A stretch of DNA of 64,000 nucleotides from Setoptus koraiensis (GCA_048013815.1 CM106585.1:10044001-10108000), one strand, 5' to 3'; counted from the first letter of the stretch, positions 13,126 to 26,882 are shown. Numbers and translations: made by a program. The notes: generated from the sequence alone by a model not told the origin.

Positions 13126-13213
13126 CCGATTCGAGCGCCGATTCGAGCGCCGATTCGAGCGCCGATTCGAGCGCCGGTTCGAACGCCGATCCGAGCGCCG
13201 GTTCGAACGAGTC
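13126..13213 (+). repeat. 12-bp minisatellite
   Basis: Seven units of GAGCGCCGATTC. Later units carry GGTTCGAAC variants that only resemble a tRNA B box by chance. Confidence 0.85.
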
Positions 13214-14559
13214 GGCGGCGGCGCCTCGCGCTGGCCGCCGACTCGCATCACCGACGAGCATCAACTGTTGCGAGATTGGCGAACGAGCACGCCGGAGTTG
13301 CGCGTATTTCGTCACATGTCGGCGTATCTCGTCGCATGTCGGCGTGTCTCGGTCGGCGCGTCTCAACGTGTCTCCCCGGCGCGTCGCAACGTGTTTCTGT
13401 CGTGCCTTCGAGCGCCGTATGTCAGTCAGTGTATCAGTGGCGCCGGAGTGGGCCAAACGCATCCAGTTGATGGCAGATAAAGACTCCAAGGTAACAACAA
13501 CAACAACAGCGACAACAATCGCATCGTCGCTGCCAATCACTGCGGCGCTCGCTGGCCCGGCTCGTTGGCTCAGCCTGTGCCGAGCACAGCCGACAACAGC
13601 CAGCAGCCGACAACAGGTAAGGCAAGTAATTATCTCTTTGTGCGTCTCTTCACCGAGATTTACGCTGGATATGCGCTTCATGTACAGGGTACACTCGCCA
13701 GGTAGGCACGCTGGCTATGCCAGTGCGCACAGTGTAGCGAGTTGGCAAATGATGGTCGCAAGCGGGCGAGCGAGCTCGCCGAAGAAGCCGACGAAGCCGA
13801 GGAAGCCGAAGAAGCCAATGAGCGAGGCTGATGAGCGCGCATATCGGCGCTTTGTTGTGAGCTGCTGCTGTTGTTCAATTGCCTCCTCTATTGGCATTCG
13901 TTTAAATTTCGCATTGTCTGACACACACACTGTCTCAACATTGTGCCAAGAGAGAGCATTAACAATTATCATATTGTTACATTATTGTAAATCGCCTAGC
14001 CCGACGCCAGCCATAAAGCGATTGAGTTGTGGTTGTGGTGGCTGTTTGTTGTTGTTGCTGTCGTTGTTGGCGTCGTTGCTGGTGTCGTTGTTGTTGTCGC
14101 TGTTGCTGCTGGCGCGGCTGCTGCTGCTGCCAGACTGTCTGCCGACAACAACAATGCAACCGATGCATTGATTAGCCATCAAAAGATGCCAATTTTGCAG
14201 TCTTGTGCAACGCTGCAAGCTCGCTGGCGCAATTGATGCATTCAATATTCATTCATTTATATTATCTTATCTTGATTTTATCTTCTTTCCGCCGGCGACG
14301 CTGGCAAGCCGACACACTCAATATCTCACTGGCTCACCTGATCCGATCCGATCCAATCGGATATTCACTGGCTGGCGGCACGATTTATCGGGCGTGTGCG
14401 ATCATTAGCAGTCAAGGGTTGAGAGATCCATCACAATTGAGTTATCCAGCCACCAGCTAGTGGCACAGGTAAACTGTTGTCGAGCGGCAGTCATTAATGC
14501 AACGCACACTCAATAACAATAGACGGGTCTAATCGTTGCGACGACAATACGACCCGCAA

Positions 14560-14611
14560 CCGCCGACAACAGCACCGACAGCAGCAACGACAACAACAAC
14601 AACAACAACGA

Positions 14612-14652
<41 letters not shown>

Positions 14653-14670
14653 ACAACAACAACAGCAACA
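14560..14670 (+). repeat. CAA/CAG trinucleotide run
   Basis: About 110 bp of CAACAG/CAA units. There is no supporting exon structure around it. Confidence 0.8.
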
Positions 14671-15459
14671 ACAACTGTTCCCAAATAGACAACTAATTGA
14701 CAAACGCACACACGAGCAACCAGCGAGTCGGTTCAAGCGATCAATTAATAAATCATCATTCGGCATCATTACGCGCGTTTCACCTGTCGCTGTGCGTCGG
14801 ATATTTATTTATATTGCATTTATGTATATATATTAAATAAATACATAAAAAATATATATTCGTAAACGGGCCATTTGTTCGCGCTGATCGGAGAGGGTCC
14901 GGCCGCGAGGTGGCGCCACGCGCGTATGCAAATAGTCGCGAATAGAGTGGAGAGTTTATCATTGTAGTCGAGAGTTTATCAGTGCCGGTCGAGAGTTTGT
15001 CGTCATTATCGTTGGAGGGTTTATCGTTATGAGAGTGAAGAGTTTATTGTTAAACAAACTGTTGCAAACGAGCCAGAGATGAGCGCTCGGCTGGCAGCGA
15101 TTGTGGGCGCCGTAAGAGCGCCAAAGTGACAGATAAGTGAGAGTGTATCACGAGCGAATTTATTGCCGTCACGGTGCGACCAGGATGAACTGGCATCTCT
15201 CTCAATGGGAACAATACTTAATAAGACACGATAATGACTGCCGATAATCCGCCGGCTCGGCTGGCGCTGGCGCTGGCATCGCTACTCCTACTGGCACTTG
15301 TTGCCGTTAATACACTTGCCGTAATGCCACTAATTGAGATTGAGCACACTGTCGGTGCGGCGCTCGCTGATCGCTGATCGAGCGCCGACACAGCGCCGAT
15401 ACAGCGCTCGTCGCTCTTCGCCTTATCGGCGAAGAGCGACCATCAGGCGAGGAACGGCG

Positions 15460-15556
15460 AGAACGAGCGAACGAGCGAACGAGAGAAGCGACGAGAACGA
15501 GCGAACGAGAGAAGCGACGAGAACGAGCGAACGAGAGAAGCGACGAGAACGAGAGA
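15460..15556 (+). repeat. 27-bp minisatellite
   Basis: Three and a half units containing GAACGAGAGAAGCGACGA, purine-rich on the + strand. Confidence 0.8.
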
Positions 15557-15966
15557 GGCGAACGTGCGCGAAAGAAGCTCGCTCGAAGAACGCGTCTCGA
15601 CCTGTTCTGGCTGGGCAACATCTGCCCACGCTAACGCTGGCAAATAGATTAATTGTAACATGTTATCACTTGCGCGATCATCGCGATTGTTATTGAGCCC
15701 ATCGGAGTTATTAGATAGTTAGATGAATCCAATTAGAATAGGCAACTGCTCAAATTGTGCGCTAACAAAGCCGCAAATATCGCGCAAACGAGCCAGATAC
15801 TTGCCAGTCTGATTGCCAGTCTGTTTGCCAGTCTATTTGCATGTATCCGTAGGCTGTGGCTGGCGTTATCCGACTGGCGTTATCGTATCGCCGGCCGGCC
15901 GCCACTGACAAGTGCCATCAATTGCTCATCGGGGGCAGCCGGCAGCCGCTCATTTGCATTGCTGTG

Positions 15967-15968
<2 letters not shown>

Positions 15969-16008
<40 letters not shown>
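15969..16008 (+). repeat. (GT)n microsatellite
   Basis: About 20 uninterrupted GT units. Confidence 0.9.
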
Positions 16009-16009
<1 letters not shown>

Positions 16010-16930
16010 GCCATGTCATATCGGTGTCAATAAAAGTGAAATAAATAAAAAGTAAAACGAAACGACGAACAGCAACGAACGAGAGACGAAGGCGAAAGCG
16101 CAAGAAATGAAAAGAAAAGAAACGACACGAAACGAGCGAAGCAACGAAAAGAAAAGAAACGAAATGAAATATAATAAAACGAAATGAAATGAAATAAAGT
16201 GAATAATCTATTTTGACTCAATCATTAAGTGCGATTAAGCCACACGATTGAGCCAAACAAATGAGCTTGCCAGCCAGCCCGCCAGCCAGCCAGCCCGTCA
16301 GCCAGCCAACGAGAGTGACGCCGCCAGCCACCATCGACAGCCAATTCCAATTCGAGCTACTCAGCCAGCTAAATAGCTATTTAAAATTGTCAGTTCATCG
16401 AGCGCCTAGACAGAGGCGCTGGCAAGTGGCGACCTTGATCCATTGACATCATCTCTTTTCATTCACTTGACTCCATTCAATTGAGTTCAATTCCATTCAC
16501 AATTGGACTCCGCAATTCAATTGGCTGACTCAATTGGAACCAATTCAATCTTATCAACTTGTCATTCCAGCGGTGTGACACGCGCGCTCCCTACCCATTG
16601 TAACCGGCAACATTAAACCAACTCTATCAAATCACCTGTTGTTGTTGCTGCTGCTGCTGTTGTTGTTGCTGTTGCTGCTGCTGTCGGTGTTGTTGTTGTT
16701 GCTGCTGTTGTTGTCGGTGTTGCTGTTGGCGTTGTCAAACAAAAAGACTCGCTCACGTTTTAATTTTCGCCAAGCTCACAACGGCAGCCGCACTCGGCGT
16801 GTGTCGCACTAGCCGCTATTTGTTGTTCACTTTGTTGTTGTTCTTCTTCCACGGATTCCGCCAGCCCGGCCGCCAGTCCGACTGACAGCGATTTCGAGTA
16901 GTTGCTTCCCAGCAAACACACACGCGAGAT

Positions 16931-16958
16931 AGCGAGACACAGCGAGACACAGCGAGAC

Positions 16959-17002
<44 letters not shown>
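16931..17002 (+). repeat. AGCGAGACAC repeat running into (GA)n
   Basis: Four 10-bp units AGCGAGACAC pass into about 15 GA units. The GA tract is a GAGA-factor-like element if the host has that protein. Confidence 0.8.
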
Positions 17003-17003
<1 letters not shown>

Positions 17004-17603
17004 AAACCCGAAAAACAATCGTCGTCGGCCAACGGCAAGTCGCTCGCTCATTCTGTCTGTCGATCCTTATCTCACTCGCGAGATTGTGCAGATAATTAAT
17101 TAATTATTGATCATTATTAGTATTATCTCCCAACAGTCAGTCTGCCAGCGACAGTGTCGCTGCTGTCAAGTTGAGAGTCTCAACCGACAGCGACACTGTC
17201 CCTGTCTCTGGCTGCTTATCGCTGGCGCCATACGCAACAGCTTCCGATTGCGAACACCGCTCATCCAAGCGCCAAGCGCCAGCAACAAAACAACAATTCG
17301 CTGCCAAGACAGTGGGCCCGATAAAGATAAACCGGCGAACAATAAACCAATAGCTGACAACTGCAATAATCGACGCTCGCCGGTGACCTTCTAACTGGCT
17401 AACCGGCAACGGGTGCGCCCAATGTCTAGCCATTTTGATCAAAAATGATGCCAAATGTTGTCTGTGCCGCTCCACTGTCGTCTGTGCGACCATCTGTGCA
17501 ACTGTGGCATAAATGTCGCCCCAAGCGAGCAAGAAAAATGCCAATCAAACACTCTTACTTAGATATTGTACTCTTGATATTGTGCGCTGCGCGGCACACT
17601 CGG

Positions 17604-17673
17604 CCAATTGTGACAATTGTGACAATTGCGACAATTGCGACAATTGCGACAATTGCAAAAATTGCAAAAATTG
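17604..17673 (+). repeat. 9-bp minisatellite
   Basis: Seven units of (T/C)GACAATTG, the last two changed to CAAAAATTG. Confidence 0.8.
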
Positions 17674-18940
17674 CGAGTCCAGGCAGAGATTTGTCATGGC
17701 GCCACTTTGGACAGGGCTTCGTGCCACTGAAAATTGCGTCACCTTAGAGCACTCTATCGAGTGACTTTCTTCTTCTCGCTATTCTTCGCCCATTCTTCAT
17801 GCGTCGAGAATAGTCTGTTGTCGTTGTTGTTGTTGTCGCTGTTGTTGTTGTTGCTGTCGTTGTTGTTGTTGTTGTCGTGCTGCCGTCCTTCTGTTGATCG
17901 GTTGCAGCCCGATGTGCAGCCGATGTAGAGAGCGAATGACAATGAACGTCGCTCGCTCTGTCATTGTTACGCAACATGGGCCGTCACGGCAAGACCGTTG
18001 ACACTGCCAGTGGCGGCCTCATCACTATGGCAACCATAAAATGATAATGGCCGCCTATTGCGAGCGAGCAGAAGCAGCAAAAGCAGCGAAAGCGAAAGTG
18101 AAAGCGACCGAAGCCAACACAAACCTTGCCTAAAAGTAGTTTACAGGTGAGCGCCAATGGTGGCGCCGCCGCCGCCGCAAAAGAACACCTACGGAACAAC
18201 AATTAACAACAAGCCACTGTGCTCTTGACAGTGTGCCCGGCGAACAATGGAACGACTTCTATTCTTGGCTTCCATTATCTGGCTTCGTTTATCTTTTTTT
18301 TCGCTGACTCTTCTGCCATTGACACGCACACACACTCTGTTGAACAGAGTCTGTTGAACAGAGTCTGCTGTGTGCCATGGCAAGTGTATGAATACGCAAC
18401 AGCTTGATAAGACGGCAACAAATTCCGAGATCGCGCGAGAAAGAAAAAGACGAGACAGTCTGACTGAAGAATTCTCGTCGTCTGAGAATGTAAAAAGATC
18501 AGTTTTAAAAAGCATAATTCAATTCAATGTTCAGCGCTATTAGTCCGGACACAACGCTCGCCAATAGAACTCTGGCGAGATGTTCTCTGACAAGTGGCGT
18601 TCGCTCTCTTTTTCCCATTGTAGCGTGCCCATGATACCTGTCGTCGTCCGCTGTTATTGTTGTCGCTGTACGCGTACCCTGAGCCGACATGCTGTGACTG
18701 CAGACGACGACCACGACGATGATGATGAGACGGGCACAGGTGAGTTGAACAATGTTGCACAATGCGTCTCTTGTTGCTCTGTCTGATCTCATCTCGCGCC
18801 TCTCGTAAAATATCGATCAATGTAATCAATCAAACCGATGATAACATCGACCACCAACACAATTCACGATGCACCCAATTGACGCAGCCTAGCTGGCCTT
18901 GCAGCACCACAGCTTGCTGCACCATTGCGTCCATCCGGTC

Positions 18941-18971
18941 CAATCGGCCCCCATTGAATGGGGGCCGATTG
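18941..18971. repeat. Perfect hairpin, 13-bp GC-rich stem
   Basis: Arms 18941-18953 and 18959-18971 (CAATCGGCCCCCA and its complement) pair exactly around the loop TTGAA. Outside a small bulge, CCGGT and ACCGG extend the stem. It is not followed by a T-run, so it does not look like a Pol III terminator. Confidence 0.85.
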
Positions 18972-19221
18972 TTGAACCGGAAGTTGCGCGTTGCGACGAG
19001 CGAGCTCTCATTGAACACAACTAGTGGTGAAAATTTGCATGTTTGCATCATCATCGTTTGTGTGCGCGCGAAAATGATTTTGAAATCATATTTTTCAATT
19101 TTTGTCTGTGAGCATCATGTGCGTTAATAGTGAAAGTATCCGGACAACAATGACGCTCAAGATGACACACTCATCTGAAGAGGAGCGGTGCATGAAGGGC
19201 TTCGCCAGGCGGAGTCTAATT

Positions 19222-19320
19222 GGTTGTTGTTGCTGTCGTTGTTGTTGTTGCTGTTGTTGTTGCTGTTGTTGCTGTTGCTGTTGTTGCTGTTGTTGCTGTT
19301 GTTGCTGTTGTTGCTGTTGG
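19222..19320. repeat. TTG/CTG trinucleotide run
   Basis: About 100 bp of TTG/CTG (CAA/CAG on the other strand), directly before an AAACAAACAAGC-type repeat. Confidence 0.85.
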
Positions 19321-19523
19321 AATGCAATAGTTGAATAGACATACAAACAAACAAGCAGACACACAAACGGACAGACGTGCGTACAACAGGTAACAGGTGG
19401 GCGTAGAGAGGAACAGGTGCGCAGATGGCAGTGCGCATGCGATGAACTGTTGTTGTTGTTGTTGCTTGTCGTGTTGCCTTGGTGATAACGATCATGACGA
19501 GCGTTGTGATGATGACGATGATT

Positions 19524-19554
<31 letters not shown>

Positions 19555-21057
19555 ATCAAGTGGCTGCATCATTAGGTAACACTCATCATCAGCAACAGCA
19601 TCATCATCGTCATCATAATCGGTTGTTGTTATTGTTGTTAGTCGAACAGTTGTAGTAGTTGTAGTAGTTGTATTGGTGGTTGCAGTAGTTGTGCCACCGT
19701 ATCGTCTGGCAACAGCACACACACACACACTTGCGCAACCAGGTAGTAAATAACAATAACAATAATAACGCTAGCGACAGGTGAGAGTGACCATCAGCAT
19801 TAGTGTTTTAGCGCGTGTACATACAACAACGAGCAGCATCATAGAAGCACCTGTTATTATTACCTGTATTTACCTGTGTTGTTATATGTTTATATGTTTT
19901 GCGACAATGTCTGTCATTGCACACTCGTTACACACGCACTGTAATTGTGATTGCGAGCAACAACAACATCATCAGCAGCTTATTAAGCACGAGCAGCGCC
20001 GTTCGAACCGATAACTAATAGTTGTCAAATTCAATCAAGTGCCTCGTCGTCGCACTGGCCACTGTCAGCCATCAGCGCAATAATTGTCGCACCAATTGTG
20101 ACCACCAATGACAACATATGATTGAATCACACACCCCAACAACTGTACAATACAATAGCCACAACAACAAAACCAATTTCAATTCAAATTTAAATTCAAA
20201 TTCAGAATACGCAAATACACAAATGTGACCAAGAAATCAAGCTCACTTGTTAATTGTTGCTGTTATCAATAATTGTTATGTTTCTGTTTAGACACGCGCA
20301 CGTTATTATTTTTTGTTCACCTGTTACCCGTCACTCGTTACACGTTGCCTGTTACACGTTGCCGCTCGCACCTTGTTACTGTTATCACTTGTTACGACAA
20401 CAACTCATTACGACTCATTAGAGAAAATTCTTATTATGCAACAAGAAGCGCATCGTCACTAATTAGCTATCACTAAGTAGCTATCAATTAATTGGCGAGT
20501 CGATCATATTAGGCGCGCGCGCGAGTCTTGTTGCGTTAAGTGCAGTCACTGGATAAGTTAATTCAAGTTCAAAATTTCCACATTGCAATTCGTTCTGTTT
20601 TTGTTTGCATAATTAGTCTTCGTTAATTAGCCGCCTGGTTAAGTTCACCACAAGCAGTTAGTTGTTATTTATATGTTAACTGTTACATTAGGCACTTGGC
20701 ATAAAATTTGTAAAGTTTGTGAAAATAGAAGCGAAAGTGAGAGGCACACAGCAAGCCAAGCAAGGAATAATTTGATCGCAGCATCACATTGCAACGACAC
20801 TGAATCATCGCTGAAAATCAATACCGAATCAATACGACGAATTTATAACGATACAATTAATTTGTATAATTGAGACAACTCAATTGAACAACAATTGAGG
20901 CACACAAGCGACACACAACTAACAACACGAAAACAAAAATCAAAAAACATCATTCACCGGCGGAGGCGCGCCTCAGCAAATTGCGCCAAACAATAGACTA
21001 ATTCACGTTTCATCCGACAGGTGAGTTGATTATCGGTTGTTTTAGAGTTTCGGTGTG

Positions 21058-21113
21058 CCGTTTAGTGCGATGCTGGCGGCGTCACGGGAGACGGCGCGCA
21101 TCGCACTAAACGG
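21058..21113. repeat. Long perfect hairpin, 16-bp stem
   Basis: Arms 21058-21073 and 21098-21113 (CCGTTTAGTGCGATGC and its complement) are exact complements around a 24-nt loop. The loop has partial internal pairing (GGCGTC against GACGGC). Arm and loop sizes are near those of a small pre-miRNA, but no conserved miRNA seed is recognised. Confidence 0.85.
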
Positions 21114-21315
21114 GTTGACACTTGATTGGCGACTAGCGTTGGCCATTATAGGAGCCAGCAAATTATTTATGGTTAGCTGATCAATGGTTGGCTCAATTAA
21201 GTCGTCGTTATTAGTGAGTGATCGCTGGCGAGTGCGCTGGCAAGCGGAAAGTGCCCATGTTAGTATAAGCGCATTTTAGATTGCGACTCTCAATTTGCGA
21301 GCGAGCTTTTTCTTA

Positions 21316-21392
21316 GAAAAGTGGCGAGATTTTCTTGGATAGTGGCGAGATTTTCTTAAAAAGTGGCGAGATTTTGTCGGATAGTGGCGAGA
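21316..21392 (+). repeat. About 23-bp minisatellite
   Basis: Four units sharing AGTGGCGAGATTTT, with alternating CTTGGAT and CTTAAAA tails. Confidence 0.8.
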
Positions 21393-22140
21393 AGAGACGC
21401 AGACGCAGACGACGACGACAAATACGACAAAGACAGAGCCTAAGAAGAGAAAAGAGAAGAGGTAAACGATCGGCTGATAAACGGCACACAATGGCAATAA
21501 TGTGTGCCCGCCATTGAACCGATATCTCGGTTTTAGCAATCGAGAGAGAGCGAACGGGGCAAAATAACAACATTGAAAGAATCAGTGTATGTTTGGAACG
21601 TTCTCTTCTTTTTGCTCGCCATGTGACCGTGACTGATACGACGACGCCGACCACCACCAGACAACAACAAATCGATTGTTGTTAGTCGCGAGTAGAGTCG
21701 GCAAAATTAGACGACAGTGACATTAGCGAGCGACAGGTTGCTGTTGCTGTTGTTGTCATTGTTGTTGGCTGTTGCGGTTGCTGGTGGTGGCCGCTTTGTC
21801 TGGCTGTCGGCTGGTTAGTCGAGCGCGTTGTCTTATCAATTGAACCATTATAATTTGCAACGAAATTGCGCGATCAGATGAGAGATCAGATGAGCTTGTA
21901 TGTTGTACGTTGTTGCATGAACACGGGACAGATAATAATAATAACAACAATAATACGACACAACGCCAATAATAAATAATTTTTGTCAGCGAGCCATTAT
22001 TGAGCTGGCCGCCAAGCCGGCCACACTTATGCCAAGACCGATGCGCGCCAATTTATCTTGTCGCAATTTATTATTGTCTGCTGTTGGCCAACACTGTTGG
22101 CGATTCGCGAATCCGTACGCCATTTGCACTCTACCCATGC

Positions 22141-22198
22141 TATCCACACATCCATACTATCCATACTATCCGTATATCCATACTATCCGTATATCCAT
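22141..22198 (+). repeat. Short ATCC-rich tandem repeat
   Basis: Imperfect units of CATACTATCC and GTATATC, alternating. Confidence 0.7.
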
Positions 22199-23167
22199 TA
22201 GCCATTGGTTGTTGCGCTGGTTGTTGCGCATTGTTGTTGTTTCGGCGGGCGCCGAACAACGACAAAATTATTGTATCTAATTGGTGGTTTGGTTGTTGCT
22301 GGCAGCCAAAGGCAAGACGACACAACGTTTGACAGACACTGAGACGCACATTCAATGTCGTTGGCCATTATATATTTTTGTTGCAGTCGATACATTTGTG
22401 CTCTCTCTCTCTCATTTCGACCAGCAAATCAAACCAATTCGAGACTTCAAACAAAACGCAACGCTCAACACTTTATTTTCAGCAACTTTCCCGAACGGAG
22501 CCACTTAAATAGCCGCACTCGGTCTAGACCGATTCTGTCTGGCACGGCCCACAGCCAATCTGCCACTGAACCCGACATATGTGACCAGAGAGGGCGCCAC
22601 CAAGCGGCGACGCCCCAGCCCCTACGCCAGCCCGAACAGCGGCCCTCACCCGTGACCGGCCCGCCAATCGTCAGTGGCCAGCGCTCCAATCCGGTGCGCT
22701 CCAATCCGGTGCGCTCCGATCCGGGCCAACGGTCAGGCCGAACGGCCGGCCGAATCGTGGCCGCCGGCCGCCGCTCGCCAACCAACCATTTGCGACACAC
22801 ACTCATCATGAGCCTGTGATGACATTCACTTTTCACCTGTCCACCTGTCCGACTGCCCGCCTGTCCGCACTCCAATTCGCTGGCCGCTGTCCGAATGTGT
22901 CCGACAAAATTTTGTCCCGATGACAGCTTCATCACGATTTGCGATCGGGCTTCTCGTCTCGACTCGCCGAGCGAGATGCTGCGCAATGTTTGCCGGCGCC
23001 AACGGGCCAGTGACAGGCGACCAGTCGCATGAGAACCGACCGGCCACTGTCCTCGGCGAGCCGCACCGGAGCGGCGGCTCGATATGCCGAGCGGCGGCTC
23101 GCCGTTGCGGACCGGCGAGACAAGTAACGGAAATTTCGGCCGGTCGGGCTGGCCCGACGCAGCCGAA

Positions 23168-23243
23168 ACTTGTCCGAATCTGTCCGAACTCGTCCGCGCT
23201 TGTCCGAATTTGTCCGCACTCGTCCGAACTCGTCCGAATTTGT
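23168..23243 (+). repeat. 10-bp minisatellite
   Basis: Seven to eight units of (A/T)(C/T)TCGTCCGA type (GTCCGAACTC, GTCCGAATTT). Confidence 0.8.
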
Positions 23244-23971
23244 GTGATTGCGGGATGACAGACGCTGCGTCGTTATTGAATTAATTGAAGATGAAATTGA
23301 TTATTACCTGTCGACACACACGCTGTCCTTTGGCTGTCGATAATTTTATCATGCTTGTTGGAAGGCTTCGATTGCTGCGTCGATATTATATGTTACATAT
23401 CGTCGATGTTGCGTATCGCATGCATTGTGCAGCGATACACAATATCGACGAGCGAGACAGGATAATAAAGTGCAAGTGACAGAGTTCGGCTGGCTCGCCA
23501 ATGGCAAGATTGGCATTCTCGACACTGTCTGGCCAGACGATGCCAGACGATGCCAGATGATGCATGATGCGAGGTGCACGGTGCTGGCTGGGATGTGTGA
23601 CGCATGATGGGCGAGATGAAAAGAAAAGAAGAGCCCAGAGAAGCCGACAGAAGCCAACAAAAGCGGCGAGAAGCCGAGAGGCGAAGCGAGCAGAAAAAAG
23701 GAAAGAAAAGAATTGGAAAAGAAAAAAAAGATCATTTTTCATTTTTGCGATCACACCGAGCGGCCATTGTTGATGATGCTAACAAGTGGCTGACACTTGT
23801 TGTTGTATCAATGACACTCGACAGGCCTAACAAGCGGCCGACTGAATGGCAATCTAATTGTCGATGATATCTGACAATCGCGAGATGACTCATCAGCCTG
23901 ACAGGCTGTACAAGCTCGCCGACGGCGGCCACAATGGCGCTCACTCACCTGTCGTTGGCGCTGTCGCTGTT

Positions 23972-24052
23972 GTGCCGCCATTCGGTTCCATTCGGCGCCG
24001 TTCGGTTCCATTCGGCGCCGTTCGGCGCCATTTGGTTGCATTTGGTTCCGTT
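23972..24052 (+). repeat. 10-bp minisatellite
   Basis: About seven units of CCATTCGGTT or CCGTTCGGCG. Confidence 0.8.
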
Positions 24053-25424
24053 GGCTTGTTGCGAATAAACCAAGCGAAATTCTTTCTTCAGCTTTCTTCT
24101 TTTTGTCGCCTGAAATCGCCGGCTCCCTGTCGCTGGCCGGCAATTTCGGCCGGCCGAAAGCTGCCCGCCAGCCGGCCACTCAGTCGGCGCCGAACGAAAC
24201 GGCTCGAAACGACACGACACGGCACGAAACGTCGAGCTGATCACTGACCTGGAAAGTTGGCAGTTTTTTCCGAGAGCCAACACAAACACACTTTGTCGCC
24301 GATAGGAGCGCTCGCCGACAGCGATACTTGTCGCCAGTTTCGGGCCACAGACGGCGCACAAATGTCGACAAAGTGATACATTGGATAACTTTCTCTCGGC
24401 CAGCATCCAGCGGCCGATCGGCGGCCCAGCGCCAACAATCGCTCATTTGTTACGTAATTGAGCGAGCGGTCAGCGCCAGTGACAGTGTTCATTTGGCTCG
24501 TTAGTTTAGCTGTCGCTATCGCAAGCAAGTGACACCAGGTGAACACCTTCGAGTGTTTACCTGTATGTGTGACTCATACAGTGTGGGTACGAGTGAAGCG
24601 GATGGTCGTCGTTGTCGCATTGTTGTCGCCGGCCGACACCATCGACAACTTTCTTTGGCGTCGCTTGTTGTCGTTTGCTGTCGTTTGGCGTCGCTTGGCC
24701 CGCTTTCGAAGCGAAGTGTCAAGCTCCACTGACTTTGGGGCAACGGCGCAATAATTGTGATTATTGCCGCCGCCGACAATCGCAAATCTTACACAATCAG
24801 CATGGTCTCGCATGTGTAATAATAAGGCAGTTATTTCATTCATCAGGCCGATTGTCGTCGTGTGCACCGGCTGTTCGCTAACTTGATTGCTGCCGGCCAA
24901 CGTTGTCGGCCAACGTTGTTTGCCACTGTCGTCGCCACTGTCGTCGCCACTGCCAACAGGTAGCGGCGAGCGGCGAAAGTCCCGGCTGAACTTCATCGAG
25001 AATTATCATAATCACTGCCAGCGTCACTGTAAAACCGGCTAACCGATAAAAAAATGTGATATTGTTCTGACCCAGTTAGCGCTCAGTCGGTGCGAGATGT
25101 GCCCGCTACGATGACCCTGTCATATGCTACTACTACATTTAGTTTGGGCTAGGCCGATAATCTCGGCGAGCTGTCAGCGAGCGACAACTTTAAATATTCA
25201 AAGTTAAATATTAAATATATTTAATATTTTAAGTTAAATATTTAATATAATTACAATCGGTATTACGACAGTGTGTGCTGAACTGATGAACATGAACTGA
25301 TTAATATTATGAAAATATTAATGGCTGGCCGCGCGACAACAATCCGTCACTGTGTGCCACTAATGAACTTGACTGACTTGTGAGTCAACCTGACTCACAC
25401 CGGCACTCCAACTGTCGGAGTCCA

Positions 25425-25490
25425 ACAGGCCAATTCCAACAGGCCAATTGCGACAAGTGAATTCCGACAGGCCAATTCCGACAGGTGAAT
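25425..25490 (+). repeat. 16-bp minisatellite
   Basis: Four units of the type CCGACAGGCCAATT, alternating with CCAACAGGCCAATT. Confidence 0.75.
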
Positions 25491-26882
25491 TGACTCAGGC
25501 ACCGGATTACCGCTAGCCGCTGCATCGATGCGCCCGTAAGTCGGGGCTGCGAGTCGGGGCTGCGAGTCGGAGTAAGTGCTCCGTTTATTGCAACTTGCCA
25601 GTGTCGCTGTTCGCCGACTAATAGCCCGACTAGTTGGCCAATTGTCAGATATACTGTCCGCCGTTATATTAGCATATAATGTCTGGCTATCCGCTCATAA
25701 TATCCGCTGTTGATTTGGCAATGATCTGGCGTCGTCGTCGTCGGTGACCGTCACACCGATTCGACTATTATATTATGAATATTATGCGACTATTCGCGTT
25801 TACGACATATGCACACATCTTTGTGCCGAAACGCCGGCATCGACTAAATCATGCTCAACAATTAGCCACTTTGGGATTGTTGTTCAACCTGTCAAAGTCG
25901 ATCTCTTTATATCTCTCGCTCGCTCGCTCGGTCGGTCGCTGTGTCGGTCGCTGTGTCGCCAATGTCGCGCTAAAAACGTTTAATGGCTCGCCAGTAATTG
26001 CCCCAGCCAGCGCTTTTGGCATTCTGTCCCGACAAGCAACGGGCAGCCGCTCGTTGGCTTGTCGCTGGCTTGTCGGGTTTATCCGGCGCAGGCGCTGAGT
26101 GCGATTCCAGTGCGATCCCACTGCGAGTCGCAGCGCCGACGCAAGTTACCTTGAACTGGCTGCTCCAAGTGGCCACAGTTGAGCGATCCGCCGTCTGGCG
26201 GCGCCCGCTCGGGGGGCGACCGTGCGCTGGTCGAAGTGGCACGAGCTTTATACGCACACTTTTCATGTATGCATATTTATATATTGTGGATATATGACAA
26301 AAAGACTCGCGAATGTGTCCCGAAATGTGACATAAAAGCCGAGCGATTGCGCGACACAAAAGCCGAGCGACACAAATTGAATCTTTTGCTCAATTGGAGG
26401 GCTCAATTTAGACAACGAAAGTCAAGCGAAAATCCTTGACGACGACGTGCCATCACGCAAGCAAAAGTCGCACCAAACATGCACCCGAGTCGCTTGCGAA
26501 CGCGAGACGCCTTGTACGAGCTCGTACGAGTCGCTGGTAATTTGGCCGGGGGCGCAAATTACAAGATGCTCGCCGTCTAGACACAATTAGGCGAGCAATT
26601 AAATTGTCGGCTGTTGTTGCGCAACGGCTACGGCCTCACAACACAACACTATTTTTGTCGTCTCTATTTTGTGTGTGTGTTTGTTAGACAAACAAACACA
26701 ATTGAGATTGGTGTTCAAATTAACACTGTCAGACAACACAATTATGATTATAATGTGTGTGTATGCACAATAATTGTTGCCCGATGAGCGCCATGACGCA
26801 ATGATGAATGAGCGAGTTGTCACTTGTTTCGCCCTCGCCTCTGTCTGTCTGTCTGTCTGTGTTGTGAGGTGCCCACAAGCCG

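Larger units (their letters stand above)
12001..20000. other. Non-coding, repeat-rich stretch (putative giant intron, part 2)
   Basis: No gene is recognised. The longest frame (13035-14171, +) is a read-through of a 12-bp minisatellite and of GTT/TTG repeats. Within it, a short frame reading MADKDSK ends at a possible donor AAG|GTAACA (13489/13490), too little to call an exon. Contents include minisatellites at 12168-12262, 12565-12669, 13126-13213, 15460-15556, 16931-17002 and 17604-17673, a (GT)n run at 15969-16008, CAG/CAA runs at 14560-14670 and 19222-19320, and a 13-bp-stem hairpin at 18941-18971. Confidence 0.5.

Noticed and set aside
13195-13212. tRNA B-box-like GGTTCGAAC
   Set aside because: It is a variant unit of the 12-bp minisatellite; no A box or cloverleaf can be drawn around it.
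13035-14171. 378-codon open frame (+)
   Set aside because: It runs through a 12-bp minisatellite and GTT/TTG repeats. There is no domain and no exon structure.
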